NCBI GenBank assembly: GCA_023014335.1
Contig: JAECYW010000010.1
Location: 2,480,001 to 2,544,000, forward strand
Length of the DNA: 64,000 nt
Direction: 5' to 3'
From: Galerina marginata
Lineage: Eukaryota > Basidiomycota > Agaricomycetes > Agaricales > Galerinaceae
Below, piece after piece: positions 1-11,216 of the stretch. A model generated the notes under the pieces. It had not been told where the DNA came from. It made no database searches and was given only the letters and a program-made list of their open reading frames with translations. Each line of letters opens with the position of its first letter. Within the stretch, counting starts at the first letter, position 1. The position numbers and the translations under genes are program-made.

Positions 1-699
1 CATTGGCCCTTTGCAGCCCGTATCGTGTAGTTCACAGGTTGGGATTCCCTTTCGAACCAGATTATGGGCGCCGATGGGTCGTGTTGGTGTCGGGAAGTCA
101 GCAAATAATAAGGGAAAGGGCGAAGACGTTGTCTTAGCAGGGCTTCATCTCCATCCCACACTCTCAGCTTCAACGATGTTTGCCCGACCTCGACCAAGTA
201 GGCGGGACTATGCGTATATATGCGCCTCCAAACCTTCCCGGACCGACGTTCATTCACTCCCTCAATACCAGAACCCTGCCTCCGTTCTTCCCAGTGCGGC
301 ATGACGACGCCTTCAACTACGAATGTTGGCTATTTAGAGAGCACGAATGGCTCCGGCTTGCTCATAGCTCAACACCTTCCATCGTGTCCAACCTTCTCCT
401 CACTCTCCACCGACATCGGTTTGGCTTGGCACAAAACATCTAACCTTCACGCTGATGCGCGACGACGCTCTCCCCGCTATTCTCTCCGCCTCCGCTCATG
501 CGCCCGAAGAAGCGTTCTACACGAATGTCATTCAAACCTGTTCGCTGTGGGTTAGGGCACCGGGTTCACGGCCCCTGGAAGATGAAGGTTCTGCTGGAGG
601 ATATCGGTGGGGGCATGCAAGGCTGGTGTTAGACGTGTGACCGATGGGCATGGAATCGCCGTGGATATGGGATTGGAATCTACGTTCGCAAGAGAGGAG

Positions 700-1500
700 A
701 AGGAGGTGTTGTTTCCCGGAACCTCCGGCCCGTAGCGGTGCCTGGATTTAGGTGAAGTTTTCACGTTCTGAAAACCTATATCCCGCCTCCGGTTCGTCAG
801 CGTGATCCACCTCGCCAGCGTCGGCCTTGGTGGTTCGCCCATCGGAATCAACGTACCCGGCCTCATCTTTCTCGACTTTTGCGTTCCAACTAGCATTTTC
901 GCCTGTTAATGTTCGCACCTCGTCATCACTCTCGACTTCCATTCCTCAGGGCGATCTTCTTTGCTATCATCGGCCTCGTTGGAGCGCACATCGAAGACCA
1001 CGTACCCGCCAGCTCCTCTCTCGACTTTCACGTTTTGGGCGCCGTCTTCGCCTTTGACTATTCACGCCACGTCATCACTGCCTCAAGTACTTGGGCCGGG
1101 GCTGTACCTGCGATCGAGCTGCATAGGTGTTTAGTTATCAACGACTGCTACTCGTAAACCCTCTCTCGACATCTTGTCTTCGCCACCTTAGACCTGGGAG
1201 TCGAGAAACCATCCGTCGATGATGTTATCGCGGCATATTTGTGGCTGCCCTATCTAAACGTTCGACTCGTACGAACTCGTACGATTGATCACGCCGATGC
1301 TGCTTCCAGTGTGGAGGAGTCGACGAAAACCTCTGAGCATGGAAATTTAGACCCAGGAGCGGGGACGGCGGGTCTACGTTCGTCTAGACGATATTCCTCG
1401 CGGTCGTCGTTTATAATAGTTCATTGATCGAATTCGACGTACCCACCGTTACCCCTTCGATTTTCAGTCTTTGAGGCTTTTGTAGCTTTCGCCTGTCCTC
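700..1500. repeat. degenerate tandem array, period about 149 bp
   Basis: At least two clear units and two weaker ones. The word CGTACCCG occurs at 852 and 1001, and CGTCATCACT at 921 and 1070, both exactly 149 bp apart. Weaker echoes follow at about 1150 and 1438. On the minus strand, units 1 and 2 translate to similar Glu/Lys/Asp-rich peptides sharing a core like KVE..GGYV, but unit 2 carries a stop. It may be the relic of a repeat-containing protein or simple noncoding satellite. The first 700 bases hold nothing I can call. Confidence 0.5.
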
Positions 1501-1589
1501 TGCTGGAATTTGGACGTTTTCATCAAGCATTATCAGCGGAAATACGAACAGGTATGCTCTCCATGCATCACAACATCCGTTTCTAATCT

Positions 1590-2010
1590 TCTCTAAGGAA
1601 TATAGGTCGTATTTTGACAGCCGCCTTTCCTGGACCTGCGATTCTTCTGACGTTAAAAGACTTACAAACGCGCTGATCTCGTGCATATTGTCATTGGATT
1701 GGGAACACGATGGGGTGGACGAATGAATGACTAGGTACGTGCCTTCTGGTTCCTTCCTCTGAAGATAAAGCCGAACACGGTTCCTCGTTCTGTAGCTTGC
1801 CGTTAGTACCACTCTTTCCACTGCAAGGCCACTGCATGGCCTATTCTTAACTCCAGCCACGCAGCTAAGTTCTGCATTCCCGTCATGTCCGCCGATGTCC
1901 CGACCGCCACCTTCTTTAAGCCCTAGCCCCGCAAATTAATCGCCATCACCACCATCTACAATCGCCACATCGATTCGTCTGGCTCCGTGCCTCGAAATAG
2001 TTTTGCACCG
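1590..2010 (+). repeat. dispersed repeat R1, copy 1 (partial)
   Basis: This stretch aligns by eye with 18960-19460 and 15640-15770. Shared blocks include the segment ending in GACTAGGTACGT (about 1729), then CCTCTGAAG and the block around 1885 with GCCGATGTCCCGACCGCC followed by CACATCGATTCGTCTGG. No reading frame is conserved between copies, so I treat it as a noncoding repeat. It is the leftmost copy of a family recurring in the same orientation at about 4.9, 10.5, 14.9, 18.4, 44.6 and 48.1 kb. Ends are approximate. Confidence 0.55.
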
Positions 2011-2507
2011 CCTGTCTGCGTCTCGTCATCGCCACCGCCTGTCCCTGCCGTCAACTTATCCGCGGGGCGACACATCCGGGTTCGCTTGGGGCCACACTTA
2101 AACAAGACTCTTGGCGTGCTTCTGTTAAAGGTCAGACTGGACAGACTGGACATCTCAACGGATCCGCCGGGAAGTCCGCACGCGCTTTTCGCCTCCGTAG
2201 CTACATTTTCTGAAATTTTACTTCAAATTTTTGGTCACTTTTTTGCAACTATACTGGTTATCAGGCCTGTGCTGCAGCGCCTTGGTACCGGCATCATGGC
2301 AGTGCCATATCCTGTGTAATGTGTGAACTGAAGACCAAGTATCCTTGTACTCGAGTACATGGATACTGGTCCTGATTTACATAAGTAACAAGGCGAAAAT
2401 CGCATTCAAACATTGACGCTCCCCTCTCCCAGGTTTCTTCCCTCTCGTCACTCTGAAGCCGTCGTTGTATTCCCGAGCCTCCTCCTGAGGCTCGGAGTAC
2501 GACTGCG

Positions 2508-4234
2508 ATGGCTCAGACCATGGGGTTCTATGGAGAAATGGAACCCCCCGCCAATCTTTCTGGAGAGTTATCTCGAAAAACACCGCGTACCACTCCGTAT
2601 ATCCAGACTCTAATGCAAGAAATCATTGACATAACTCGAGATATCGAGCGCAAGAGGGTACGTCTCCTTCTCAGGGAGTAAGTAGTCAATTTTTTTAAAC
2701 AACGTTACCATCGGCAGGGAGACGACACCAGATGGAATAACCTCAGTAAGATATCAAGACGGATTTGGGCAGACATAGATTCCCTTCAGCCCTCTTCTGC
2801 AAGCACAACCGTCATCCCTGTAATGGCCTACAAGTTGTACGTCGCTTTGAATCATATTACCGCAATAACTGACCTTCTATCTTAGGATACTCAAATCAAT
2901 TCGAGAGCACTTCGACTGTGATGTGAGGGACGCACAGATTGAGAACGAGCTCCATGATCAGGTCAATCTCTTTTTGGAGGCATTTGAGGTATGGTATTCG
3001 CTCAATGTTTGGTATAATGGTCTCATTTCCGTCTAGAACAGCATCGCTCAAGCTAGAGGCACCACAAGTAAGCAGCGCCCTTAGGCATATCCTTGCATTA
3101 ATTTGATTATTACCAGCAATAGGCTGGTTTCAGGGTGCAAGCCATTTTCGTATCACTGGAGGCAATTTCATAAATCAGATGCATGATCCGAATATCAGAG
3201 CGCAATATGTACGCTCAATTATGGCACATATATTGTAAAATAATTCAAAGTACGCATGTTGGCCTATTTTCACGCATGTTCAGTCGAATTTTACAAATCT
3301 CACGCACCTTGTAAAATAAAACACACAAGTTAGGGTACTTACCAAAAAAATGACACACCTTTGCTGGTATTCCGTAAGTCGGAAGCAGGAGAAAATTTGT
3401 CTGAGATTAAATTTCTAAATCCTCAGAATACGAGCAACGGCAGTTACTCCTAGTGAATGCCATGCCCATTAGTTCCCTAGTTACTATCACATGCAGTGGG
3501 TAGAGAAATAAAAGCACGAGAAAGGCCACCAGAGAAATAAATACAATGAAATTTGACAGTGACGGTGGAATGAAAAATCTCCGATGGCAATTACTCTGAT
3601 GTTGACCGACTAGGGAGTCGGAGGGATAGCCGTTTTTAGAATTAATTACTTTAGTAGGAGTGATTGCTCCTTACTTCGAGTAATGAGGACATAACTTGAA
3701 GATTTTTGGTGTTTTTGACACTGGATATGGCCTTGAAGGGAAATGAAAATCATCGGATGAATGCCTTGGAATTATAACTTATCCGACTAAACTTGATGAG
3801 TCCGAACATTAGGATAAAGGTCATAGAGAAGATCTTTCACCCCGTTTGATTCAAAAACCAAGGCCGACTGGCAGCTACCAGCCGAAAATGACTCGGAGAT
3901 TTAAAAAATCCAACCTGTGTAAAATGTACGACCTTCCAGCCTGCGTGGAAAAAAATTGTCAGAAGAACATGCGTAAAACTTGGGCAAAAACGTGCACAGG
4001 GAAAGACAGAATTATTTTACAATATATGTGCCATACTCAATTCATGCGGCGACCGTCATTTTTCATCTTACAACTAATTTTCAGGGCAACATCCGTCGTG
4101 ATATGGCGAAGCTACAGGCAACATCAGTACGTTATTCTTTCATTGTGTTCAGTCTGTTATCGAGCTTAACCATCACTAATTTTCAGGAGACGACTCTCCA
4201 AGCCGTCCGTTTAACCATCGTTTTATTTTACTGA
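2508..4234 (+). CDS. small predicted helical protein with GGNF-type motif; seven exons, one intron carrying a transposon
   Basis: Spliced model: exons 2508-2657, 2718-2836, 2886-2988, 3037-3067, 3117-3208, 4085-4126 and 4187-4234, giving 194 residues in one continuous frame with GT-AG introns. The start is the first ATG after an in-frame stop at 2454. Residues about 30-125 look alpha-helical and acidic/basic, followed by WFQGASHFRITGGNF. To my recollection that pattern (F..A..F.I.GG.F) is common in Agaricomycete proteins with MLKL/HeLo-like helical domains or NACHT-type signalling proteins, but here no nucleotide-binding domain follows. The last intron but one is unusually long (876 nt) because an 816-bp inverted-repeat element sits in it; without it the intron would be about 54 nt. 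The family link is tentative; the exon structure is better supported. Confidence 0.55.
3220..4035. mobile_element. non-autonomous inverted-repeat DNA transposon (MITE-like), 816 bp
   Basis: The element starts TATGGCACATATATTG and ends with the exact reverse complement; the terminal inverted repeats match perfectly over 27 bp. It is flanked by the direct repeat CTCAAT at 3214-3219 and 4036-4041. If the element is taken as one base shorter at each end, the duplication is 8 bp with one mismatch, as in hAT elements. Subterminal words such as ACGCATGTTC also recur in inverse orientation. No transposase frame lies inside. It sits entirely in an intron of the host gene, just after the splice donor. 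Confidence 0.85.
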
Positions 4235-4869
4235 GCGGGTCGCTTAAAGTCCCGAAGCTGAGACTTGCTGTGTAGCGAGGCATGGTAAGTAGCCTCCCCT
4301 GCTTTATCTTGCTTGCCCATGCAGGTCGAAGTTTCGTCAAATGGATTTTAAAGGCGTTCCTGCTGAGTCTAAAACGTGGTTTTTTCCTATTTCTATTTTT
4401 TTTCGGACTTTCTGCGATAAATTATTTCGTCTTCGGGAGGGAAGAGTTTCCAAACATGCTGTCATGATTCATCGTACTCATGATATTATACCTAGCGCTT
4501 AGTCAATCAGCGTCACTTTGCTCATGTGCCTTGTCATCCTCAATCCTTCTGCCATCGTTATAATATTTCTGCAAAACTTTCATATTACATGCAACCGAGC
4601 AATCCGTGAGTTCACCCAATGACAACCCATATCACCTTCAAATCTCTCTCAGGTAAAAACACAGATGATCATTGAAATATCGTCGAAATACCTGTAAACC
4701 GAGGTAGTTAACAAATCTGTTTTTCGGGGTCTAGCCTGGTCTAGCTTATCCGTGTTGGGTCCATGCGAATAATGCCTATAAACCATCCGATGCAGCCAGG
4801 GCTTAAGCCACCGCCAAAATGCGACAAAGAAATGTTTCAGAGCGGAGGGCGACATGGGCTTCTACGGCG
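4235..4869. other. intergenic, nothing recognised
   Basis: AT-rich sequence after the stop codon of the preceding gene. Short open frames occur on both strands, but none has splice structure, a recognisable domain or conservation within the window. Confidence 0.5.
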
Positions 4870-6590
4870 TGTCTACTTTGGCAATAGGGTGCGGCAGGGG
4901 TACGGCCAGGAATTGTGACTGTGTACAGGGGAATAGGGGCGCGTCTCGTTATCGTATCAGTCACGTGTCGTCTTGGGATCAAATTTGAATCCTTCCCGCC
5001 TTTCTCCCCACCAGTGCCCACTCTTCCGTCTCTCTTCCCTCCGTGTACAGTTCGCTTTTTACCCTGTACAGCGTACCGAATTCACCTCTGGTTTCTATTC
5101 TTCTGCAATCTTCGACGCCTGACGGTTAACACGACTCGTGCGACGCCGCACATTGTCCGGCCGTTACTCTTTTTTTCCAACTTTCTTAACGATCTCCTTG
5201 ATATCATAGCGCGAGTTCTAGGTTAGGGTGAGCAACAATTTTTTGTTGGATTTATTTCGTTGGATTCAAACCTTTGCTCTTCTTTTCAAAGAACTATTGG
5301 TCGTATTATGACTAGCCCCCTTTGACGCAGGAATTCTCCCGTTCGCGTGAACATGCCGACTTCACATTGGTATTGGAATCCCAACGCAGGTGGAATGAGG
5401 TGACCAGGTATGTTTTCCCTACCTTTTGCCACCCCTGAAGTCGAAGCTGAACGTAGTTTGTCGTCCTATAGCTCTTCGCTGCTACCAGTCCTTCCCTGCA
5501 AGTTTCACTTCAACCACCAAATTACCATATTCCACTCGTGTTTTCCGCCCGTTTACGTAGGCTGTGGCCACCCCCACTCCATTCTTTCCGTTCTGCAATG
5601 GGATAGAGTGCCCCAATCGCGATTCGCGCAGCTAGCTCCCACAATCCCGTCATTTCCCGAACGTGCCCGCCGACTTCCTGACTGCCCTCTTGAGCCACCT
5701 CTTTGAGCCCTTGCTATGCATATATCCTGTCATTACTACCATGCCCAATCGCTCCGTCGATTCGTTGGCTGGCTTCGTTCCTCGAGCTGGAAGCTCAACA
5801 TGGGATCGAGACTCGTCATCGCCCGTCGTTTCCATCCGATTCGAGGAAGTCCTGCAACCTAATTCGACACCCCTATTGTCTCTCTTGTATGAAGAAGTCG
5901 CCGCTCAGGCACCATCGCCCGCCATCTCCTCGACTCACTGCACCTCGGAAACCAAAGCACACCTTAACGAACCCGCTCCCAGGGCCGTCGTCGCAGCCCT
6001 CCCTAATGCCATACCCTTCTTCCCTCCGTCATCTGGGCCATGTTCCCGTACTGAATCTAGCCGTGCCACGGCACCACCACGTCATTCTCCCCCAAAAGCA
6101 AATGTAACAGTGACCTCAACGCGCTACGGTACAATCGCTGCTGGCCCTAAGCATGGGTAAATGACTGGCGCTGCAGGAGGAAATTTCGTTAGGGCTCGTT
6201 AGGATTTCATGATGTTGGACGAAGATGTAATTGGCAGGGAGGGCTGGGCGTAGCTGGTGCATCTTTAGTGTCGATGCTGAATCTGCCAGCATACCGCAGG
6301 TTGAAGTCGCTTCCGCCCCTTCCACGTCGATTCAACAACGTCCCCCGCTCTGGAGCAGTGGCGGGGGATGTTCTGCGACCTGACTCACGCCGTCTTTAGT
6401 TGTTTAGCAGCCGCATGCGCCGGCTCTCTGCTCCCCTTTGCTCCCGTCCGACCTCTGTCCCTCTCAGCTCAGCTCATCATTTTTTGTCTCCCTTTTGTTG
6501 CCTTCTCATCGCTATCGGTTCTGTTGACCCTGTTTCTCTGCTTTTTCGGCGCGAGTTCAACATTATATTTAATAAGTTCTACCTAGAAGT
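4870..6590 (+). repeat. dispersed repeat R1, copy 2
   Basis: Aligns with the copies at 14860-16180 and 18430-21260. Blocks in order: TATCAGTCACGTG (about 4955), AATCTTCGACGCCT (about 5106), the block GCGCGAGTTCTAGGTTAGGG (about 5210), a stretch near 5640 with GTGCCCGCCGACTTCC, and the promoter-like CATATATCC followed by CGTCGATTCG. No common reading frame is retained. Its right end abuts the 3' remnant of a GH18 gene on the minus strand, the same arrangement as copy 5 next to the intact GH18 gene. Confidence 0.65.
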
Positions 6591-6654
6591 GTCCAAGCAG
6601 AATAACTGTGGTGTAGTTGCGACAACTTACCAGTTTACTACAATGTTAGAACCT

Positions 6655-6800
6655 GTCAGCGACTCATCGCAGGCTGATTACCTCTGGCCATTTCCAATGT
6701 TCATCTGGGTGAGGCTTCGTGTTAAAATAGTCCTATCCGGCCACTCCTCCAAAGCTCTCACCATACATATTCGCCAACCGCCTTACTGTGAAAAATATCA
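6655..6800 (-). pseudogene. 3' remnant of a GH18 glycosidase gene
   Basis: The minus strand reads TVRRLANMYGESFGGVAG, then a stop, then DYFNTKPHPDEHWKWPEV. This matches the C-terminus of the intact GH18 protein at 21337-22495 (TVRQLATRYGDSFGGVAG, W, EYFNSVPDPDEAWKWTEV). The conserved Trp codon TGG has become TAG. Homology fades upstream of about 6800, so catalytic parts are missing. The 3' flank (about 6600-6660) also resembles that of the intact gene, so the copy arose by duplication of genomic DNA and not by retroposition. Confidence 0.8.
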
Positions 6801-8090
6801 CTGGTGTTAAACTCCCGAATGTGTCGGTTAGGTGTTTGGTTTTAATTCTAAATGCTAGCGGTCCTCCAGTGAACAAGTTGTAAGTGGTTTGGTGGCGGTA
6901 ATTCTCAGGAATGGGTGTCGTCAAACTGTCTTTGATACAGGTATGCCATCTCCGTTGCCGTTTATTGGCCAAGCTTGGTCAAATGACGACTTTCTATCGA
7001 CAGGCCCGGCAAGGCAAGCTGGCAGAACTGTAAATGGCATATCCCCGTGCAGTCGGAATTTCAGTTCTTGACGGTCGATAAATACTTTATTGTAGCTAAA
7101 GAAACGCCGCGATGTATTGCTATTAATAATGATCGTCTACATGACGGGACGGCTATAATTCTGCATGAAATGTTTAGAATTGCAGATCCTGACATTCGCG
7201 TTTTCTTACCCCAATTGTAAGCATGTATCGCCGGACAGCTGTAGCGCCCGGTTGCCCAAGATAGCACAATGCCGCAGCGTAAATTGAACGGCTAGTCGGG
7301 CGCGTGCATTGTAACACCGAAGCTGACCTAGGAACTACACACAGCGTATTTGGGTTACATTTACCTCGGAGATTGGGAACGACTCGAATCGTCTGTCATC
7401 GGCTCCACCATGTCCTTGTATAATTTTTTTTTATTCCTGTCGTTTAGCGCTGCCGCGGAGTGCAGTAAAGGTGGCAGTGAAGCCGTTGTCGGTGGCCTCA
7501 TGGCACGGTTTAGAATAGCCACAGCGTGCTGTGAAGCACTGCACAGTGTACAGCATTTTCGGATTTATACGGAATTCGTTGGCTTCCTGTCAGAAAAATT
7601 GTGCCGCTGGATAGCTTTCGAAGGTGCTTCTAAACACTTCAACCCTCTTAGAAATAAGTAATACGTATATTTCTCTCCTGGACTATGAGATAACGACATC
7701 TCTTTGGATACCAGCTGGGACTAAGCTGTGAAGGCAATGTTGACATTCAAAAGGAAGGCGTTCGTACGAGGTCCAGAAAGGCGAACTTTGCATCGCTTTC
7801 ACGCGGATTGTAATTCGCAGGGCAGTCATACTGACTGGAATGTGGAAGTAGCATTGACGAGATAATGATATATGAGATGATTGTTGGCTGTAAATATCCC
7901 TGGAAACGATTCCCATGATGAATGCCATCGGTTAATTTCAATTAAGAGATTGGCGCGCTTAAGTTTGGCGCAGTCACGGCCATCGACTACTTGTGTTCAA
8001 TGAAAACGGTTTACTCATCTTCCTGACAACGGCTACAACGTCGGGATGACGTTATTTTGGTGACGGAATGTGGGACTCGCCTCAGATTTC
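6801..8090. other. intergenic, nothing recognised
   Basis: No spliced gene could be built. Short frames on both strands show no domain signature. Between 6800 and 7300 the minus strand might hold more decayed GH18-flank sequence, but I see no convincing match. Confidence 0.4.
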
Positions 8091-8097
8091 TATAAAT
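8091..8097 (+). promoter_or_regulatory. TATA box
   Basis: TATAAAT, 42 nt before the ATG at 8139, matching the spacing seen at several other genes here. Confidence 0.6.
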
Positions 8098-8138
8098 GAG
8101 GGGAAAGGGAGAAGTTTTTACTCTCCATCATTATTATC

Positions 8139-10166
8139 ATGCTTCCTGCGTTCGTTGAAGCCGTCTTCTTCAATTTTACTTCAAGGCTCTATCTGGCAAG
8201 GATTGTTATCACAGCAGGAACTGGAGCTCTCCTTTTCGGTCTTCCAGTGGTATTATGGGAAGTGGAAGGGGTGTCTAAGCTATGGCTTATACTCTTCATC
8301 ACAATCATAGTTCATCATTTAATAAGGTGAGCTCTTCCTTCCGAGAACGTTTACTCGAGGACAATAAGGATAGCTAACGGAATCTAGCTTAATTCAACGG
8401 AGGATTCTGTTTGGTATTCTCGACTTGCCTCTATTACTATCTGAGGCTGCAGGTGAGCACTCTTGTTTTTCAAAAGAAAGGAAGACTCAAATGTGAGAGT
8501 ATAGTCATTGCCTTTTATGCAAGCGTGGTGGGGAGCCTAGACCCGACCTGGAACACCGAGCTCGATATTCTCCACTTCGTCTTCTGCTGGATCGCTTTTG
8601 GAGCCTTAGTTCTATTGGCCGTCTTGCGCATAGCTATGCTCACAAGAAACGGTTGGAAGGCACTCATCACGCCATTCGACATTCTTTCTGGTTATCCTCA
8701 AGGAGAGAATAAGCCGGGCTATATTGACGTTCTGTTTGGAAGAATGATCTTCAACAAACATTTCATGTGCGTAATATCCTATCAACTGGAATACATCTAG
8801 TCTAACAGCAACTCGTTGCATTTATAGAGGCGAGACGAAGGCTGTAATATCCTCCCGCGGGATTTTAGGCTTGAGCTTCCTGGGCGCAATATTCTTCTAC
8901 GTCTTGCTGACAGTGATTTTTGCGCCATTGCTCGAGACGAAATACCTGCCAGTGAAAGAACTCCGTAGCATCGCACCACCTCTTGATATCGAAGGCGCGG
9001 CGGTCTGGAATATTATACCCTATTTCTTCGTAAGCGTTAATACTGTCGCGAGTAAAAAACGCAAGCTGATATAGTTCTTCTCTAGCCTATGCCGGAGAAT
9101 GTCAGTGAAGCAATAACTTCTTCCGTCAATGTGGTTTCGATTTGGAACTCCCATACAGGTGCTTTGTTCAACCTAAGTTTGCATTTTGGATGAACAACTA
9201 ATTGATCATCCACGCAGTTGCACGAAGCGAGCAATTGCCTTGTTTAACGGTTGTCAACGTCTTCGAGCGCTCCGTACACCCAACATTCCAGTGTCCCCTA
9301 TACAACCCTACGGACAATACTACTATTACCCCCGCGAATTTTTCAAGCATTCAGATTACCGTTAATTTCACCAGGCTGGGCGAGGGAACCCCAGTTTTCC
9401 AGCGCGCTACGCCGTCAATCGTATTCGCCATTGGGATGAGCAACTTCAGCGAAGTTGGGTTCTCCGAAATCAAGGAAGCTACCGTTCCCTTCCCTCTTAC
9501 TGCCGGCGTCAATTTGATTGCAGCATTCACCCTGGGTGTTCGCCAAACGTTCAAGCATCCGGCGCTGTCTGCCCTTGGACTGTTCGAGGTGCGTACATTA
9601 GTCCTACATGCAAATCTTCTAATGACTTTGGTCGCAGTCGTCAAAGGTATTTTGGACCTCACAATTGACGACCGTATCCTCCGATCCATCACTCAACGTG
9701 ACGCGGGGCGAGCAAATCTCGACCATTCGCCTGTTCGTTCATGACGATTCTTCTCCCTATAGAATAGTGTCGGATTACAGGGAGAATTCAGTACTAGCTG
9801 GATTTTCTGCTGTAGGTGGTTTGTGGACTACGTTAAGCGGGATCTTTGCAATCCTTTTTGGAGGCTCTTTATTCCACCTTATAACTGGTAAGATCCCTGT
9901 ATTCCTCTTCAAAGTGTTGGATCTTAAAGTCGTTATTTATAATAGGAGCGAAGCCTTTGTCCATATTTGGGGCGGCTCACTCGATTGCGAAATTTCAGAC
10001 TATGAGAAAGAGCGTAATGGATCACTACCCGAAGATTTTGGTCAGAGAAACGGTTGACAATCGTGGCCTTCTTGAATTCCTTCGTGATCATCTGCTTGAT
10101 CTCAAGGTTTTGGAGGCTCTGGATACGGAAAGTGGCGAGAAAGGTACTTCAGTGACGTCTGTATAG
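8139..10166 (+). CDS. uncharacterised Agaricomycete multi-pass membrane protein
   Basis: Eight-exon model: 8139-8326, 8388-8452, 8505-8766, 8828-9029, 9086-9158, 9218-9588, 9638-9887 and 9946-10166. All introns are GT-AG and phases match, giving 543 residues. Hydrophobic segments lie near the N-terminus (two), around residues 95-125 and 185-205, and near the C-terminus (SAVGGLWTTLSGIFAILFGG). The loop between the third and last membrane regions is long, with N-glycosylation sequons (NTT, NFS, NFT), so it probably faces outside. The C-terminal tail after the last segment (GAKPLSIFG..HS) is hydrophilic and ends in TSV. This layout resembles a large Agaricomycete family of unknown function. I know no biochemical role for it. 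Confidence 0.75.
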
Positions 10167-10544
10167 TTATGGCATTCACTCCGAATCGGACCATCGTGAT
10201 TATGTCGTTTTAATCCCGGCCAGGTTGCTGTACCCTTCTTTGAAGTTCTTTCATCTTCATTCTTTTTTCAACGCTCGTTTACGTTTACTATATAATCCAA
10301 TTAGTCAGACTGGACTCTGTATACGTCCTTAGATATCTGTTATAAATACGGTGTTAGGACAAATGCTGGTAGAATTTGACCAGTCAGCGGCGTATAGTCC
10401 CTGATGAATTTCTACTTTCTGTCTAGATGTTAATATTTGATTTATACATCACACCAGTTCTCGTTCCACATTTACCAGTTCTCAAATTATGCAAAGTTAC
10501 GCACCTTGCTCAATTCTTACTATTTCGACCGCTTTAAAATATTG

Positions 10545-10745
10545 TTCTGTGTTGGAGGATGAATCTCCAGTTGCTTTTCCAAGGATGAAGTTTACTGTCT
10601 AAAGTATCAGAGAGGCCGAGTTAACCCGTAAGGGAAAGCGGATCTCGAACCAATGGACAATTAGGTCATCGATGAGGTTAGGACTTCTGGGTAATCTGGG
10701 AACTTGAATAGTGGGGACCGGCATCGCGTGTGACAGAATCGTGAT
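10545..10745 (+). repeat. dispersed repeat R1, 5' fragment
   Basis: Aligns with 18430-18600: CTTTTCCAAGGA, CAGAGAGG, CCAATG.(A/G)CAAT.AGGTCATCG and TCTGGGAA.TTGAA occur in the same order. Only the left end of R1 is present here. The 370 bp before it (10167-10544) show no gene. Confidence 0.55.
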
Positions 10746-11216
10746 ATTTGTCCCTTGTTTGTCCCTGATAAACGCTGGTTCCTCGAATCGATCACTTCCA
10801 TTTCAACTACTCTGAGCTTCCACATCAACAGAAAAATCTGCTAAAATTTTCAGAATGCGTAGAATGTGTCTGACCTTAGTTTCGTTTGGCCAAATTCTCA
10901 TTATTTGATCTTTTCCCAAAGTAACGAAAAAAATGGTCAAAAATTTGCTTTTGTCGGTGGTGAAACGGAAAGAAAAACAAATTTTGTTCAAAGGAAATGT
11001 TTTCCAGACATATTCTGTGTATGTTGGTGAAGAAACATCTGAGGAATCAAGGGATGGGGGCTCAAACAAATCTCGGCCGTGGAACCTGTCAAACGGCTGT
11101 CAACCATCAGTGATCCGTTGAAGCCTCTCGGAATTCGTCCAAGTTGCCTAGCTTCATCTTCCGTTCGTCCCACTCGATCATGAATTGCGCGCATACACTC
11201 TGAAACCTCTCCGTCG
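10746..11216. other. upstream region of the 1006-residue gene
   Basis: AT-rich leader with no domain-bearing frame. I looked for terminal inverted repeats paired with the region after 14405 and saw none. Confidence 0.4.

Noticed and set aside
5200..5235. TTAGGG word in the R1 core, suggestive of telomeric repeats
   Set aside because: Only a single unit occurs in each copy; no tandem telomere array is present.
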